A stretch of DNA of 64,000 nt from Sinohyriopsis cumingii (taxonomy: Eukaryota; Mollusca; Bivalvia; Unionida; Unionidae). A model generated the notes under the pieces. It searched no databases. It had not been told where the DNA came from and worked only from the letters and a program-made list of their open reading frames with translations. The first letter of the stretch is position 1. Every line of letters begins with the position of its first letter. The DNA is taken from contig CM068838.1 in assembly GCA_028554795.2 (NCBI GenBank), forward strand, positions 127,128,428 to 127,192,427. Direction: 5' to 3'. Positions 1-12,473 of this stretch are shown in pieces. The position numbers and the translations under genes were made by a program.

Positions 1-1456
1 AGATTGTGGGAGGAAATTGTTTGGTCACTATGGGGATCATCAGGTGATGACTATAAAATGTATCAACTTCAGGACTCTCAATGACCCAAGGTCCCGCCTC
101 AAGTAAGCCTGAACGTTGTTAGAGGACGCTCAGTTTGTGTTATATATGCGTTCTAATGACGCGCCCAAATTTCGCCGTGACGCACCACGTTTGACCATCT
201 GTACCTGCAACAATTATAGCAACCTTTGTCAATCCAGAAAAAAAACCCCATCGGATGTATAAGGCGGATCGATTTCGCCATTGTGTTGGAGTGGGTGGCA
301 AACAACCCAAAATTCTTGCGCATGAAATTGGTACTCAGGATACGATCTGCTTCCTGTATTTACTGTATATACTGGTTTATAAGACAGAATCCAACCTCAG
401 ACTGCACAGACCAGATCTGACGTCTCATAATGCGCCGGCAATTCTAGGTCTGTGCAGTTTATTAGGAGTAATTAGTAGAACAAACGAAAAAGACCCTAAT
501 TTACATGCTCACTATCGTACGACAGATGAGGATCTTTATCTTCTGCAGTTAGATTCGACTTATAAGCGAGTACATACAGGTATGACTAGAACACGGGTGA
601 ATTAAAGACACTCGATGGATATATACTGAAAAGATATAACTTGATCAGATGGAAATTTGCAAGGAAAGTAAAAGTACATTTTTTTGTTGTTGTTGCTCTC
701 TTTAAACCGTTAGGCGACATTTAGCTGATTCAGAGGGACACTGGATCAAAACCTATCGATGTACAGGGCAATACCTTCGGTGGTATTGTTGGAGACAAAG
801 GTATGTCATGTTGCTCAATTCATAGCGTGCAATAAGAAAATAAATTTAGCCAAACCATTTCTCCGTGGTTTCATGATGCTAAAGCTACAGAAGTGGTTAA
901 TGCAATATTTTGAGTACAAAGTGATCTATTCGTCCAATAGAATCAAACTATTTAAGACTGATAAAGAATGGTCGTGTATTATTATCGAAACATGTAACTT
1001 TTACTCTGACATGATGGTTAACTTTAAATGCAACAATGGATTGCCCGAATGGGTAAAATCATGTAATGACCGCTACCAGCCTCGTGGATCTATTCGATAA
1101 TACTATAAAGCGCGTAAAAATAAATCATAACCACAAACGCCTATCGTTGCCCAAGCACAATCGGATACCATAACAACAAAAATAAATGAAACAATAACCA
1201 GGATGGAAGCGATCGCAATTTATGATACTGACAAAGTACCTAAAATAAAACAAGTCATCGATAAAATTTCTCAAATAGAAAGACTCTTAAGCCTCCCCTT
1301 AGTATAAACATACCTACTGTGTAACAGCTAAAACAGTTCGCCTTGCAACATGGAATGTACATACCAAGTCGTATGAGAAAGTCTGACATGTTTAAATTAC
1401 TGAGACCCATATTTGTACTGAATCTAAAATTATTGCCACCATTGTTTGCCACTGAA
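1..1456. other. No gene recognised at left edge
   Basis: Several short open frames exist but none shows a motif I recognise. A stretch near 1,145-1,305 reads on the plus strand as a charged helical segment and could be the edge of the Polinton relic that follows. That is weak. Confidence 0.4.
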
Positions 1457-2440
1457 ACAGCAACAACAAAACAACGGTAAAGCAACGGTTAAACAACTAA
1501 AGCAATTTGCACGTGAACATACTATCTGAATAACAAGAAGGGCAAGAAAAGCGGACACCCCTGTGGTACTAGACACGTTTGAATAACACCGTCTTCATGC
1601 TGAGGATGAACTAAAACATCGTCTCCCATCTGATATCGCTACTTGAGCGGCAGAGTACTTTCTTATCAACACATATTTTGATTGCTAGGATTTTTAGTAG
1701 ATGTAAATGCGCCTGATATCGATCGGACAGTGTAAGTCGCTGCATAAATTATATGCGGGTTCTGTTAGACAGTAGTACGATGTGACTGAAACACAGAACC
1801 ACCAGTTCTTTATCATACCCAGAGGTGTTTCTTAATTCGATCGAAGGCATAGCGAAATGGAATCGACGGCTGCTCGCTTACCGCCAGACGCAATTATGAC
1901 GGATGATAATATCCGTGAGGTTTCAGCAAACACTCACTGCTGGATTTATGAAAAAACTTTTACTTCGAGCGATGCTAAAGTTTATGATTACTGATACATT
2001 CTGGTGCGTACAGAGGCGATGCACAACGCGTGTAATTTTCAACTGCGAATTTACCCTAACAAAACTAAAATCCCTGGAATGTTTTACAACTTGAGTGGGT
2101 ACGATGGTCACTTGATCATGAAAGCAGTAGTCACGACATCACCGTTACCGACTAGTGTGATCCCAACAACATGGACAAATACAAGACGTTCCGGCTGGGC
2201 CAAATGCAGTTTATTGATTCGTTACAGTTTCTGGATTTGACTTTGGACAAGTTAGTGAGCCTGGCATATTAAGAATTACTTCAACAATGCAAATCAATTG
2301 TAACTTGTGACTTTGGCAGTAGTAGCAATAAAAGTAGGTCTGAAACAGCAGGCGTAGTTGTACAAGATTATATACTGTTTGGATTTTTACCAACCGTGAA
2401 ATCAGGTGACTTGATATCGATTACACCCACAGCACCTGTT
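1457..2440 (+). pseudogene. Family B DNA polymerase relic, exonuclease region
   Basis: Polintons encode a protein-primed family B DNA polymerase with a 3'-5' exonuclease domain. Seen here: near 2,088-2,114 the frame reads NLSGYDGHL, the exonuclease II motif (H/YNxxGYDxxL) of this group. It is preceded by a short Cys/His-containing stretch around 1,930-2,040 and followed near 2,203-2,240 by QFIDSLQFLDL, the conserved FIDS-x-FL segment. Upstream, about 1,470-1,560, a SAP-like helix (TVKQLKQFAREH) is readable. Several stops and at least two frame changes separate the pieces. The palm domain with its catalytic aspartates is absent. I am fairly sure of the family and sure that it is inactive. Confidence 0.68.
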
Positions 2441-2579
2441 TAACTTCCATGTCATAATAACTGGCTGACACATATTCGTTTTTCCCATGTAGATCAAGAC
2501 GATCACGTTGTTAATCTGCGAAAGATTATCGATACAACTGCACATTAGAGATCGATCTGACATTCAATAATAACAAAAA

Positions 2580-2816
2580 TGACAGTCGAACACGGACGTG
2601 TGAAACCTGTTCGTGTAATTAACGCTAGAAAAGCCGTGTATATGACACATTACGGAATGGGCTCGGTCATGGTGTTCGTGGATTATTTGCGAATGCACCA
2701 AAAGCACTCGCAGCCTTATGATCATGCGCTGAGCCCATTGCTAAGCAGGCTGCAATGCGAGCTGTTGAAAGTTCCGCTGTGGATCGATTGAAACCAAAGT
2801 GCTCGCTGGCAGTTTA
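2580..2816 (+). pseudogene. Minor capsid-like protein relic
   Basis: The frame beginning at 2,641 reads NGLGHGVRGLFANAPKALAAL, followed after one in-frame TGA by an alanine- and lysine-bearing helix up to a TAG near 2,814. Many Polinton minor capsid proteins start with a glycine-rich GxGxxFRGLF-like segment followed by Ala/Lys helices, and the counterpart in the third block is the gene at 45,674. The position immediately before the major capsid relic supports the call. The sequence is short and broken, so this is a likely assignment, not a firm one. Confidence 0.45.
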
Positions 2817-3054
2817 GTCGCTTAGAGATCGAATACGGCAATTAATAACACGAGCACCATTAACAAAATTCCAGTTACATTACTTTCGACAGAATCAATG
2901 CCGCTTGCAGTAAGTAAAGTCATTAACGTGGGCGCTTTTCAGCGATTGTCAGATTCAGCGAGTGTAAATGTGGCAATGGGGCTAGCTGCAAGCTGTCACG
3001 AAGTGGTATAAAAGAAAATCAATAAGGTATAAGTGGAAACTAGAAGTTTTTGTA

Positions 3055-4370
3055 ATGGCACAGTTCAAAGAGGTATTTGATCCAGCATTTGATATGGGAG
3101 CGCCGGTGCAAGTGGGTCAAAGCAAGAGATATTTTCAGTATTACTCGTATCCAACCGGGGATTCCAATCACTTAAAAATAGAATTGCAAGTGCAATACAC
3201 ATCAAGGATTTTCCTTCCATGTGAGACATTCTTAGAAATTGAGGGAAGACTTGTACTGAATGACGATACCGATTCACCCGCCAATCCTACGGCGGTATTT
3301 ATTGACGATGACATCGTAGTGTTGTTTGACAGTGTACTTTAGTCCATTGATGGAAAGGAACTCGAATCAGTTTTGGATAACATTGACACGACTATCATTG
3401 GACTTGCTAGACATGGCGATGATTACACGAGAACCGCTGATCCAACAATGTTTTATCAAGGATACATCTGACAACGCGGCCTGTCAACAATGTTGAATCA
3501 GTCGACCTAAAACACACACCAACGTTGCTAATGATGCAGATGTACAAACTGTTGTGTGCCCTAGATGCACTTTCAATGGCGAATTTGCTCAGCGCCAAGG
3601 GCAACGTCGTGGAGCCTCGTTACGAGTTCCGTGCGTAAATCAGTCATATATTCGATTTTAGTAGAGATGTTCGCAAAGGTTATTTCTGGAGCCAAATACA
3701 ATCACATTAACCCGCAAGAACAACTCTAACGATGCAATTTGGCGTGGTGCGGCTGCTGATGATGGTAGAGCTGTATTAGAAACATTAACAGTGTAGATGT
3801 ATGTGTTACCACCTTCACTTTCTACAGGTTCAATTTTGTGATTGCTTATGCAGTCGGGAACCACTTCACTAGCGCATACCACAGACGTTCACTCATCAAT
3901 CGCTATTGTGGGACAATTCACTTAGCATATTAGTACCTAACACGGTCTTACTCCACCATAACATGTTTATGGCGTTTCAACTTACAAATTGAAACAATGT
4001 ACAAGCTCACAGCAAAATGATATTTGACGACTTAGAATGTAACTGAGGTCTGGTTGCGGTTAAACGGTCATCAAGAAACTTCTGAAGAAATTCAGCTTTA
4101 ATTTACAACCAGTCATACTGAACGTGCATATCACAATTTGTGGTCGTATATGGACCGGCATCAAAACATTTACACAGGCTTGCAGTGTTCCCAACATGAC
4201 TTCATGATACTGTACCCGACGTTTTTACTTTCAATGGAACACTTGGAGTTGTTCCGACAATCCGTTGCGGACATGTATTTTATTTTCTTGCACGTGTAGG
4301 TAATGCTGGTGGTGGCTATCGGTACTATGATGGAAAATTCATAAAATCCATAATTGAACGTGTTAGGTAT
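3055..4370 (+). pseudogene. Major capsid protein relic (double jelly-roll type)
   Basis: An ATG at 3,055 opens 95 codons, rich in beta-strand-like hydrophobic/polar alternation, that end at a TAG. The same frame then continues with SIDGKELESV and a run of strand-like sequence. Polinton and adintovirus major capsid proteins of this type carry an L-x-S-x-x-x-x-x-NG/DGKE segment at this point. Further pieces (YPTF plus a following helix near 4,210-4,260) fit the C-terminal half. Stops and frameshifts are spread throughout. It lies between the minor capsid and small hydrophobic protein relics, as expected. Family assignment is by pattern only. Confidence 0.52.
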
Positions 4371-4449
4371 TTAAATAATTCCTTTATCGCGAAGTGAAGA
4401 TCGGTCTTACTCAAAATCAACTTGCGAAAATAAAACACTGAATCAGAAA

Positions 4450-5060
4450 CAATTGTGGGGTCACACTCTCTCCGGCAAAATCAACTGGAAATGTACCTGT
4501 GTGGTTGATCCAAACACAGCTCGCACAGCTTAATGCGGCCAAACACAAAAAGACTTCAGTAACATTAAAATTATCCAAGTTAGAGGTGACACAAATGCAA
4601 AAGACTGGTGGAATATTTCTATGCATTGCAGTGATCACAGCATTGTTTGCAGCATCGACTCCGGGGGCCCCGAGTGGCCGAGTGGTCTAAAGCGCTCTCC
4701 GTTACGGATCACTGCCATCTCACCTCTGTCTGCGTGGGTTCGAGTCTAGGATTCGGCCAATGTGGGTATGTGTGAAAGCTTGCCAGTAGCTTCTCGTGGG
4801 TCGGCGGTTCTTCCGGGGATTTTCCCGGGTTCTTTCTCCACCATTAATACTGGCCGCCATGCATAGCCTATCGTGTGCTGAAAAATGGCGTTAAACCCCA
4901 CAACAACAACAACAGTAGAATCGACTCCTGAGGTTGCAAAAGTTGCATCGTTAGGTGCTGTCGGAACTGCATCGGAAATGGCTTTGGAAAAGGGGGTTGA
5001 AGGCGGAGCCTCGAGTGGCTGTATAAGAAATGACGAGGCCTTCGAATACCAGGTCGCATA
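4450..5060 (+). pseudogene. Small Polinton hydrophobic protein, split by a SINE
   Basis: The first part (about 4,490-4,662) reads VWLIQTQLAQLNAAKHKK, then VTLKLSKLEV, then a hydrophobic segment (FLCIAVITALFAAST). This matches a widespread small Polinton protein with an LT-x-x-Q-x-x-K-I-x-x-A / LRLSKTQ pattern and a membrane-like C-terminus. Reading stops inside the SINE and resumes in a sensible frame at 4,929 (PEVAKVASLGAVG), ending at a TAA near 5,058. The element function of this family is not established; a capsid-associated or membrane-active role is often suspected. The SINE insertion is the evident disruption. Confidence 0.55.
4663..4919 (+). mobile_element. tRNA-derived SINE (V-SINE-like) with target duplication
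   Basis: The head contains GTGGCCGAGTGGTCTAAAGC (A-box of a Leu/Ser-type tRNA) and a B-box GGGTTCGAGTC. The tail ends TGGCGTTAAACCCC followed by (AAC)n. Direct repeats ATCGACTCC at 4,654-4,662 and 4,920-4,928 flank it and fit a target-site duplication. Related pieces are at 21,860-22,033 (minus) and 39,477-39,532 (tail only). Confidence 0.85.
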
Positions 5061-5365
5061 AGATCGCTCCGTTGACCCGTCCGTTGATCAATTTTGATTT
5101 GCTAGCGATGACTAAATCAAATATTTTCATGATGTTTTTTATGCAAGTTGAACTTGCATCGGTGGTGCTATACACACGTGAAAGTAGCACCATAAGTCTG
5201 GATTTGTCAACAAGCCCTGTCACTCACTGGGTCGCATACGTGGTAACTCATCAGCATAGCTTATATTTAGACTCGTATGGACTTGCATCACAAACTGAAG
5301 TTGTTCATTATTTATCCCGGGGCACTGGTGGACGAAAACCATTTTGTTCACATTTATCAGTATAA
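5030..5365 (+). pseudogene. Adenain-like cysteine protease relic, C-terminus missing
   Basis: Adenovirus-type proteases process capsid proteins with a His-Asp-Cys triad. The frame shows PLINFDLLAM near the start, THWVAYV (catalytic His) and YLDSYGL (catalytic Asp region), in the spacing usual for Polinton proteases. It then runs into a stop at 5,363. The nucleophile region (usually CGxYC) was not found downstream. The gene follows the small hydrophobic protein directly. The His and Asp motifs make the family call good; the gene is truncated. Confidence 0.72.
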
Positions 5366-5459
5366 AATCAAATGGATGGCCCCATATGCAGTCATCTTGT
5401 CATTGAAGCGTTGTATGCGCTGGACATTCGAAATATCCACTATCTTATAAAAGCAAATT

Positions 5460-5696
5460 ATGCCATTGTTTAGTGGCTACATGTTGTATACTGGAGCTAC
5501 TACCAACGGGACTGGAAGTTCACCTTCCATGGGTATGTTTGTCTATTCTGAGGACAAGGCATTCTGGATTGTATTTACTGAAGCATGGCAAAACATAGAT
5601 GCAGCGAATGTACAGTTACACAGGTACTATTGTAACGTGTATGCCATATTAATTCAAATGAGCACAACCGAAACTATACACTGTATTTCTTACTAA
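5460..5696 (+). CDS. Unassigned 78-codon open frame after the protease relic
   Basis: An ATG at 5,460 opens 78 codons ending at TAA. It has aromatic and Tyr/Cys-containing segments (RYYCNVYAILIQM) but no motif I recognise. It lies about 95 bases past the protease relic on the same strand, so it could be another relic-1 gene or the displaced protease C-terminus. Chance is also possible. Confidence 0.25.
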   Translation: MPLFSGYMLYTGATTNGTGSSPSMGMFVYSEDKAFWIVFTEAWQNIDAANVQLHRYYCNVYAILIQMSTTETIHCISY

Positions 5697-6985
5697 CTGA
5701 TAGAAGTACCAAGACTGTAGTATTATACATGCAAAGAGGTAGCTTATTTATTCAATTGCCTCGAATAAAAAATGTTTTTTTTTATAGTTTTCCAAACTTC
5801 ATCAAAATTGACTCTATCCAGAATATTCATATTCATTTTTGCGTTGACGCCCCCCACCCCCAACATTTTTTTTGTGGACACCCAACCGCTCTTCAGCCAT
5901 TTTGGGCTGGCGACCTTAAAGGTGACCCCCTTTAGTGCCGAAATTTTTAAAAGGCTTTATATGTTATAACCTTTTTGGTCCAGCACATTCATAGTCATGC
6001 TTTCATTGACGGCCCCACCCCAACCTATTTGTTGTAAACGTGAGCTTACTCACCCGTAACACCTGTGACAACTAGGGTTTATATAATTGATCACTACGTT
6101 GTGATGACGTCTGGACACGAGCTCTGCTGTTCATTTGGTAAGGTCGTTTCAAGGTCTCGTTGAAATATGTTGTGCTTTGATTTATAACTGGTAGTTCTTG
6201 CGGTGATCAGATTAAGTCATGGTGCCCACAATACAAAAAACATAATCTGTATTCACTGGACATACACAAACCTTAATAGTTGTTTGCTCAGAGTAGCATT
6301 ATTATTTATTCATAGATTCAATGGCGTCACGGGGGTGTGGGTGGGTGTGCGGACCTCGCTGGGTGACACAGAGCGGGGTGACACCAAAATGACTGTCTAT
6401 ACAATTTTCTACGAATTCTGTATGGTCTGTTACGGAAGGAGGTCCATGGAGGTAACACCATGGGTTGCCGCACTGGGTGACGCCAACCCTAGTGACGCTA
6501 CTGCATAGACTGTCGAGTCTTGTTCAGTCGGCTGCTAATGTATTGACCTCGATTTCAACACAAACTTTACAAACGCCTTGATGACATGGACATGAGTTGT
6601 ACAGTAGGTGTGTTTTTAAATATTTGTAATTATCTATGTGCAGTGCATGCATATTATGTTTTATGTATTTAAAGCAAGGCCTGTGTGAAATGACTGCTCA
6701 TCGCGCCATGATACACACTATCGTCCACCTTTCCATGTAATGGAGGTTGCAAAGGGGAGGGAAGAGGGAAGCGAGAGGTTGACATTTCATGGCAGACACG
6801 TCTGAAGTGGGATGTTGGTGGGCGAGGGATTACATCATAGTTGTTAAGGGATAAAATACAAGTAAAAGATACAGTATTGGTCACGATGAGCTTCTTTTGT
6901 TGTACGGCTGTAGTACTAACGTGTAACTATCGATATCATTATACTAGCACGATTATCGACCGATAAATAATGACCAAAACAAAAT
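5697..6985. other. Intergenic, degenerate repeats only
   Basis: Two diverged copies of a stretch of about 180 bp (a CCCCCACCCCCAAC core near 5,850 and CCCCACCCCAACC near 6,013) lie in tandem. The segment 6,310-6,508, with GGTGACACC-like words and a GTGACGC end, resembles a dispersed repeat I have seen in many animal genomes but cannot name. No gene is supported. Confidence 0.4.
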
Positions 6986-8240
6986 GTAACCTCAGTCAGT
7001 GAAGCGTAAAATATGGGTTATAATAGTCTAATACTGCCACGAGGGAGTATAGTTCATCTAGAAATGTCTCCGCACCAAATTTCAGCAGCTAAAAATTTAT
7101 TATACACACATGATATTATTGATATTATTGATAAGAGAACATATACAGATTTAATCACATATTAACACAATTATAAAATAAAATAAGCAAGATATGTTTT
7201 AAGTTTTAATAATTAAAAAAAATCAAAACCTACATTATTCTATTCTATTTTATCTCTTTTGTATCACCACAAAGACATAATTATGGGATAAATAAATAGG
7301 CACATTAACCAAAAGAACCAATACCTCAGAAGAAATAACATAAGCTAACAAATTTAGGAACAAAAACGCATTAATACAGAGGGATAGGGATCGTCCTGTC
7401 TATTAAGGAGTAAATGATGGTACCAAAGCTACGTGGCTAACGCGAGGTAACACGGATCGTACCAGAGCTCCCCAGAGGGAAGGACGAATAATAAGAATAT
7501 TACGAAAACACAAACACGGGATCACAATTACACTTTACTATTACTATGAGGTATAACATACACGTCACCAAATTTCATGTTTTGTATGTAGGATGTTATG
7601 TACACAGCACGCAGAAACCCTATTAGGTCATTAGCTAAACACAGACATACTATAAGCCTTTAAGACGTGAGATGTAAGACACAGTGATCTTTTATTACAC
7701 GGAGATGTATACAGTCATCTAGTTTGATGATTCAAGCATGAACAGTGACAACACAAAATAAACTCAGTCCGTGAAGCGTGAAATATCGATCACAGTGACC
7801 TACATTTGTAATTAGGTTGATGTATTCATCAAGATGAATTCAGTAACCAAGTCCCGTGATTTCAGGTGTGAATGTATGCAAAAACAGCCACAGCCAACAA
7901 AACAAAAACAACTTGCATGTGAGTTAAACGCTAAGACAGTTTACCTAAGCCTGCATATAGTCATATAGCTTATACTACCAAGTACAGCCCCAGGGCAAGA
8001 GGAACGAGGCAACCGCTTTGGGCCCCAAGCTCTTAGGAAATCAACTCCGCAATGCCATTTTCTTGCTTGAGGCCCCGTTTATCGCTTTTACTGCCTTGGG
8101 CCCCCTCACATCCCAGGGCCGGGTCTGTATACTACTACTACTACTTTTAGTACTACTACTAATAAAAATGCCTTTATGTTGAGAGGATAAACGTAAGTAG
8201 CATTAAAGGTTATCGCCAAGATGGTCCTTATAAAAATGTA
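6985..8240 (+). repeat. Dispersed repeat R1, copy 1
   Basis: The blocks CAGTCAGTGAAGCGTAAAAT, ACAGTCATCTAGTTTGATGA, ATGTATTCATCAAGATGAAT and ACCTAAGCCTGCATATAGTC all recur, inverted and in matching order, at 39,590-40,210. The right end has ACTACTACT/AATAA triplets followed by TGCCTTTATGTTGAGAGGAT. The family is non-coding and unidentified. This copy has an extra 481 bp (7,085-7,565). Confidence 0.75.
7085..7565. mobile_element. 481-bp insertion inside repeat R1 with 12-bp duplication
   Basis: CACCAAATTTCA occurs at 7,073-7,084 and 7,566-7,577, and the R1 copy at 40 kb lacks everything between. The insert is AT-rich with a GC-richer 3' part (about 7,380-7,480). No terminal inverted repeat or coding sequence is evident. 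A non-autonomous retroelement is the simplest reading. Confidence 0.6.
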
Positions 8241-8534
8241 TACAAACTATATATATTGTGACATCCCGTTATCTGCCACTTTAGTTTCTAGTTCTAATCT
8301 GTCTTGTTTGGAATTTGAATATCTTAAATATTTTCGTTTATAAAGCTTTTCAGATGAGAAATATCACGTTGTATAAATTATATACCAAATCCGGTACTCT
8401 TCATAAAGTAATGTATATACTTTATTCAGTATTAACCAATTTAACTTTTATGAACTGCTATCAATCAAGATATGTAAATGATAATTTATAACTTTTAATG
8501 ACATGAGATTATTGTATTGATGTATACATTACAG

Positions 8535-8682
8535 GTAAATTATGTTTCGTACTCGCATTGTTTATTGTGCTAAACGACGGCTTTATTCCGATTATTGTAT
8601 GCGAAATATCTTATGGATTGGTCATATTTTATTGCTCTAAAAATGAATCTTTGGGGTTAGACAACACATTCTCCAATTCAGG
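8535..8682 (+). CDS. Possible internal exon of a host gene
   Basis: An open frame of 49 codons sits between a TTACAG acceptor-like site ending at 8,534 and a strong donor-like site (TTCAG|GTAAGTG) at 8,682/8,683. The reading is hydrophobic at the start (LCFVLALFIVL) and then mixed, with Cys residues. No adjoining exon or homologue is recognised, so this rests on splice-site shape alone. Confidence 0.25.
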
Positions 8683-8721
8683 TAAGTGTGTTTGTGTGAT
8701 TTGGATTTTTAATGTAGCCTT

Positions 8722-9269
<548 letters not shown>

Positions 9270-9745
9270 CACGTTAAGTTGTGACCAGTATGGGCTGAAT
9301 TTTTTTCTCTTTAAATTATTGAATTCAAGTGATTATTTTCCCTGGAAATACAATAGTGCTCTGGTATAATTCTTGGACAAAGATATTTATTGGCTTTATA
9401 CAGAATTAAAAACTGGAATACTATTTTCTGTGATTCAACAAGAGACTGTTGACACATCATTAGAACGCTGACTATTACTTATGTCATCGCCTTCCATCTT
9501 GAATTTCATCGGGATTTGAACTGAGAGTCACTTAGAATCTTTCATTGGTAGGACTTGTGTTTTTTTAATTCTTGGATTACAATTTGGGAAAATTCGCAAT
9601 ACCGTAAGTTCTTTTTTCTTCTCATTTTTCAATTTGTAGTCTAGGGAAATAAATTATTTGTTAAATTTTACAAAGCTTATTGAGTTCTCTATTTTTGTTA
9701 CTTATGTTAAGAGCATAGACTCATAACACTTTAATTTTTTTTCAG
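9270..9745 (+). repeat. Dispersed repeat R2, copy 1
   Basis: The segments GATTCAACAAGAGACTGTTG, AATTCGCAATACCGTAA and GGGAAATAAATTATTTGTTA recur in the same order and orientation at 21,390-21,855 with scattered differences. Non-coding and unidentified. Both copies are followed directly by a minus-strand SINE. Confidence 0.7.
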
Positions 9746-9756
9746 TCATATCGATA

Positions 9757-10022
9757 TGATATCTGCATTGTGACAGTTAGTGATATCTAGCACTGGGACG
9801 TCATTCCGCAGACATATATCATGATGTCCCACCCACTCACATTATCCTGACACCAGACCAACCAGTCCTAACACTAACCTCTTAATGCCGATCACCTAGC
9901 GAGGCAGCTGTTAGTGTCATTTTTTATAAGTCTTTGGTATGACTCGGCAGGGGTTCGAATCAACGACCTCCCGCATCTGAGGCGGACACTCTAACCATTA
10001 GACCAGCGGAGCGGTCCCAATT
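9757..10022 (-). mobile_element. tRNA-derived SINE, family 2, full length
   Basis: On the minus strand it starts GACCGCTCCGCTGGTCTAAT, with A-box TGGTCTAATGGTTAGAG and B-box GATTCGAACCC, then a conserved body (CAGCTGCCT..., TGTCAGGATAATGTGA) and the tail CACAATGCAGATATCATATC. It matches 59,641-59,908 along its whole length and 32,966-33,100 in its 3' half. Confidence 0.85.
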
Positions 10023-10064
10023 CAGGTACTGTCCTAACCGCACGTAAAAGAACTTTAAGCAGAA

Positions 10065-10108
<44 letters not shown>

Positions 10109-10331
10109 CCCAAACAATATTTCCAATGTTTCCAGCTAAGAACTGTGACGGGGGAAAGAAATAACTTACATCCACGAAACAAACACTATCTGAATGACGG
10201 GATAACTATAAGCAAGAAATTAAAAACTGGAAGAAAGAATAGAAATAATAGAAAAATTGCCTTAAAAATCACATGCATTTTCTGCGATGCTGTCAGACCA
10301 AAATAAGCGTGAACACTGGGATGATCGTGTG

Positions 10332-10381
<50 letters not shown>

Positions 10382-12432
10382 AAAGATATATAAAGCGAGA
10401 AGATATACTTACCTCAATAGATTTTCAAGTCAGCGACAGATGAAAGAAAAACACAAGTGTCAGCTCTTACTGCAGCGGAAGTTTTCTTCCTCGTAACAAT
10501 TCGGAGTTAGTGCATTGTATCACGCGCATGCTTCATGTTGAAATCCAGACAGAAAATATATAGTTTTATTGGGAAAACAAGTAAATGCGTAAATGCTTCA
10601 CTGCACCTCGAAATGACTTCACCCTTATTGATTATCCGCACCTATTTTTATATTCCAACCACGTAAACGCGCATTCAATTGGTAACTTCGTGTCAAAAAC
10701 AAATATATCAACTAAATTTGTTTAAGAGATAGAGTATTATCTTGACTGTATTTCATTATTTGCCTATCTTCTTTTATTGATTTACTTTTCTGAGTGTCTG
10801 TTTAAGGTTGAATGTATCGCATTTATTGGGTTCTCAATCGAGTTTAGCATGTTTATATCAATGAACTATTTAATTGAATTAATTGAATCTGCTCGGAACG
10901 AAAGATTATGAAATCTGTAACAAATAATAACCACGGTTATGAACGAATATGACTTCTAAAGAGAAACATCAATGTTAACTTGTATTTACTACAAATGGTA
11001 TGCACATTGCATAATTAAAATAATCTCAGCAGAAGAAAGGATTTTTGAAAATAATTTTTTCCTGCCAATATGCCGCTTCAGAGTAAAATATTATCAGTAT
11101 ATCGCCATATACCCCTATTATGCACTGACGTTGACGTAACAAGGTCTGTGAATATGGATGCATGTACTTTCTATACAGTCAATACTCGTGATTACAATAC
11201 ATCCACGTCGAACATAACAATCAATTTGCTTTCTAGTCAGACCGTTATGATACTGTAAATAAAGTAGAAGACTCTACTTTTAATTTTCGACCAAGATAAA
11301 CAAATATGTCCTTGTTTCCAAATAAAACACAATCGTGATACTACTACTACTACTACTACTACTACTAATAATAATAATAATAATGCGGATTTAGTCGAGC
11401 TCCTAATATTTATAAGCTCTAAGCGCTTTACAATATTAGATAACACATAAAAACATATATAACGACAAGATTAAAAACCAAGCACCATGAAATTACAAAA
11501 CAAGGACATGCTGACAATAATTAGGGGAGTAAACATTAATAAGTCGATAAGTCTGCTTTTGTAGTCTTACAAGGAAACATTCCCTTATGATTAACGTGAA
11601 TAAATTTGTTATTTTATGGAGCTATGTCACTCAAACAACATTATTCGACACAATATTTGTTTTTACACCAATGAGCCAGTCATCTCTTAAGCACACGATG
11701 CATACATAGTGAGGTGGCGAACACAAATCAACCTCGCGAATCATCGAACCATTCGGAAATCCTTTGATGCTTTCATATTATTTATAAATGCTACCTCTGA
11801 GATACCGCTTTGTTGACACCTCTTAGCTCCATACCAGCATATATGGCTGGTTAGAACTTAGAAGTGACATCCTGTTTTTTAAAGTGTTTTTTGGTGTTTG
11901 TTTCCTCTGTCCTCCCGTTTGTGTGTAAGTATCATTGTGTAAAAACAATAATGCGGTAAAGTTTTTGCAGGGTTGCTTTATTTTTTTTCTATCAAGTTAT
12001 TCAGTTTTCTTATCCCATATAGCTACATGATGTACTATTTTCCCTATGTCAGTGCTTACAATGGACCTGATTTCCATCATAGTAGCTTAGATTTAGGGTT
12101 GTACTATTACTCCATGAGCTAGGTACGGCTATTGAATACATTTCTTCCCTTTCCCTATAGTTTGTTGTTGTATTCAGTGACTCTGCCAGAGTCAAACGTC
12201 CATGTGTGTAAGTATTTGGTGCTTTTGGTGTTGTTGTTTGTGTCTGGACAGCCTTTTACGTCAAATTCATGAGAGTTTTAGTCCTTATTTATCCTTATCT
12301 AAAAAAAAGCCTTTATAAAATAATAAGGTGTCTACCTGTTTGTTTTGTATATGCGTATGTGTTGTGTGTCTGTAGAAAATATATGCCTTAGCATACGGGG
12401 TGGGCTTTGGATACTCATGTTGTACAAAAAGG
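10023..12432. other. Non-coding with short microsatellites
   Basis: (GA)n lies at about 10,070-10,105, a (TA)n(GA)n compound at 10,332-10,382, and an (ACT)n(AAT)n compound at 11,338-11,384. The last is followed by ATGCGGATTTAGTC...AAGCGCTTTACA, a shape seen in microsatellite-linked mobile repeats of marine invertebrates. The 11,070-11,258 open frame has no support. Confidence 0.5.
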
Positions 12433-12444
12433 GTTTGAAATCAT

Positions 12445-12473
12445 CCATCACGCGGACGTGATGGAAAACATCC
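12445..12473 (-). promoter_or_regulatory. Copy of the gene A/B/C promoter motif, with a palindrome
   Basis: CCATCACGCGGACGTGATGG is a perfect 8-bp inverted repeat around CGGA. It continues as AAAACATCC, so the right 23 bp match the CGCGGACGTGAAGGAAAACA-type motif upstream of the small Polinton genes at 61-63 kb with one change. No TATA box or small gene is evident beside it. A second copy is at 15,607. Confidence 0.5.

Larger units (their letters stand above)
1457..5365 (+). mobile_element. Polinton relic 1, heavily decayed
   Basis: Five plus-strand gene relics occur in a Polinton-like order: polymerase exonuclease region, minor capsid-like protein, major capsid-like protein, small hydrophobic protein, adenain-type protease. 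Every gene is broken by stops or frameshifts. No integrase, ATPase or terminal inverted repeat was seen, so both outer limits are arbitrary. The protease and capsid sequences differ clearly from those of the block at 41-51 kb, so this is a separate, older family. A SINE has since inserted at 4,663-4,919. Confidence 0.7.

Noticed and set aside
2004-2240. Independent 78-codon gene in relic 1
   Set aside because: Its N-terminal part is the Exo II region of the polymerase relic; the remainder is a wrong-frame continuation.
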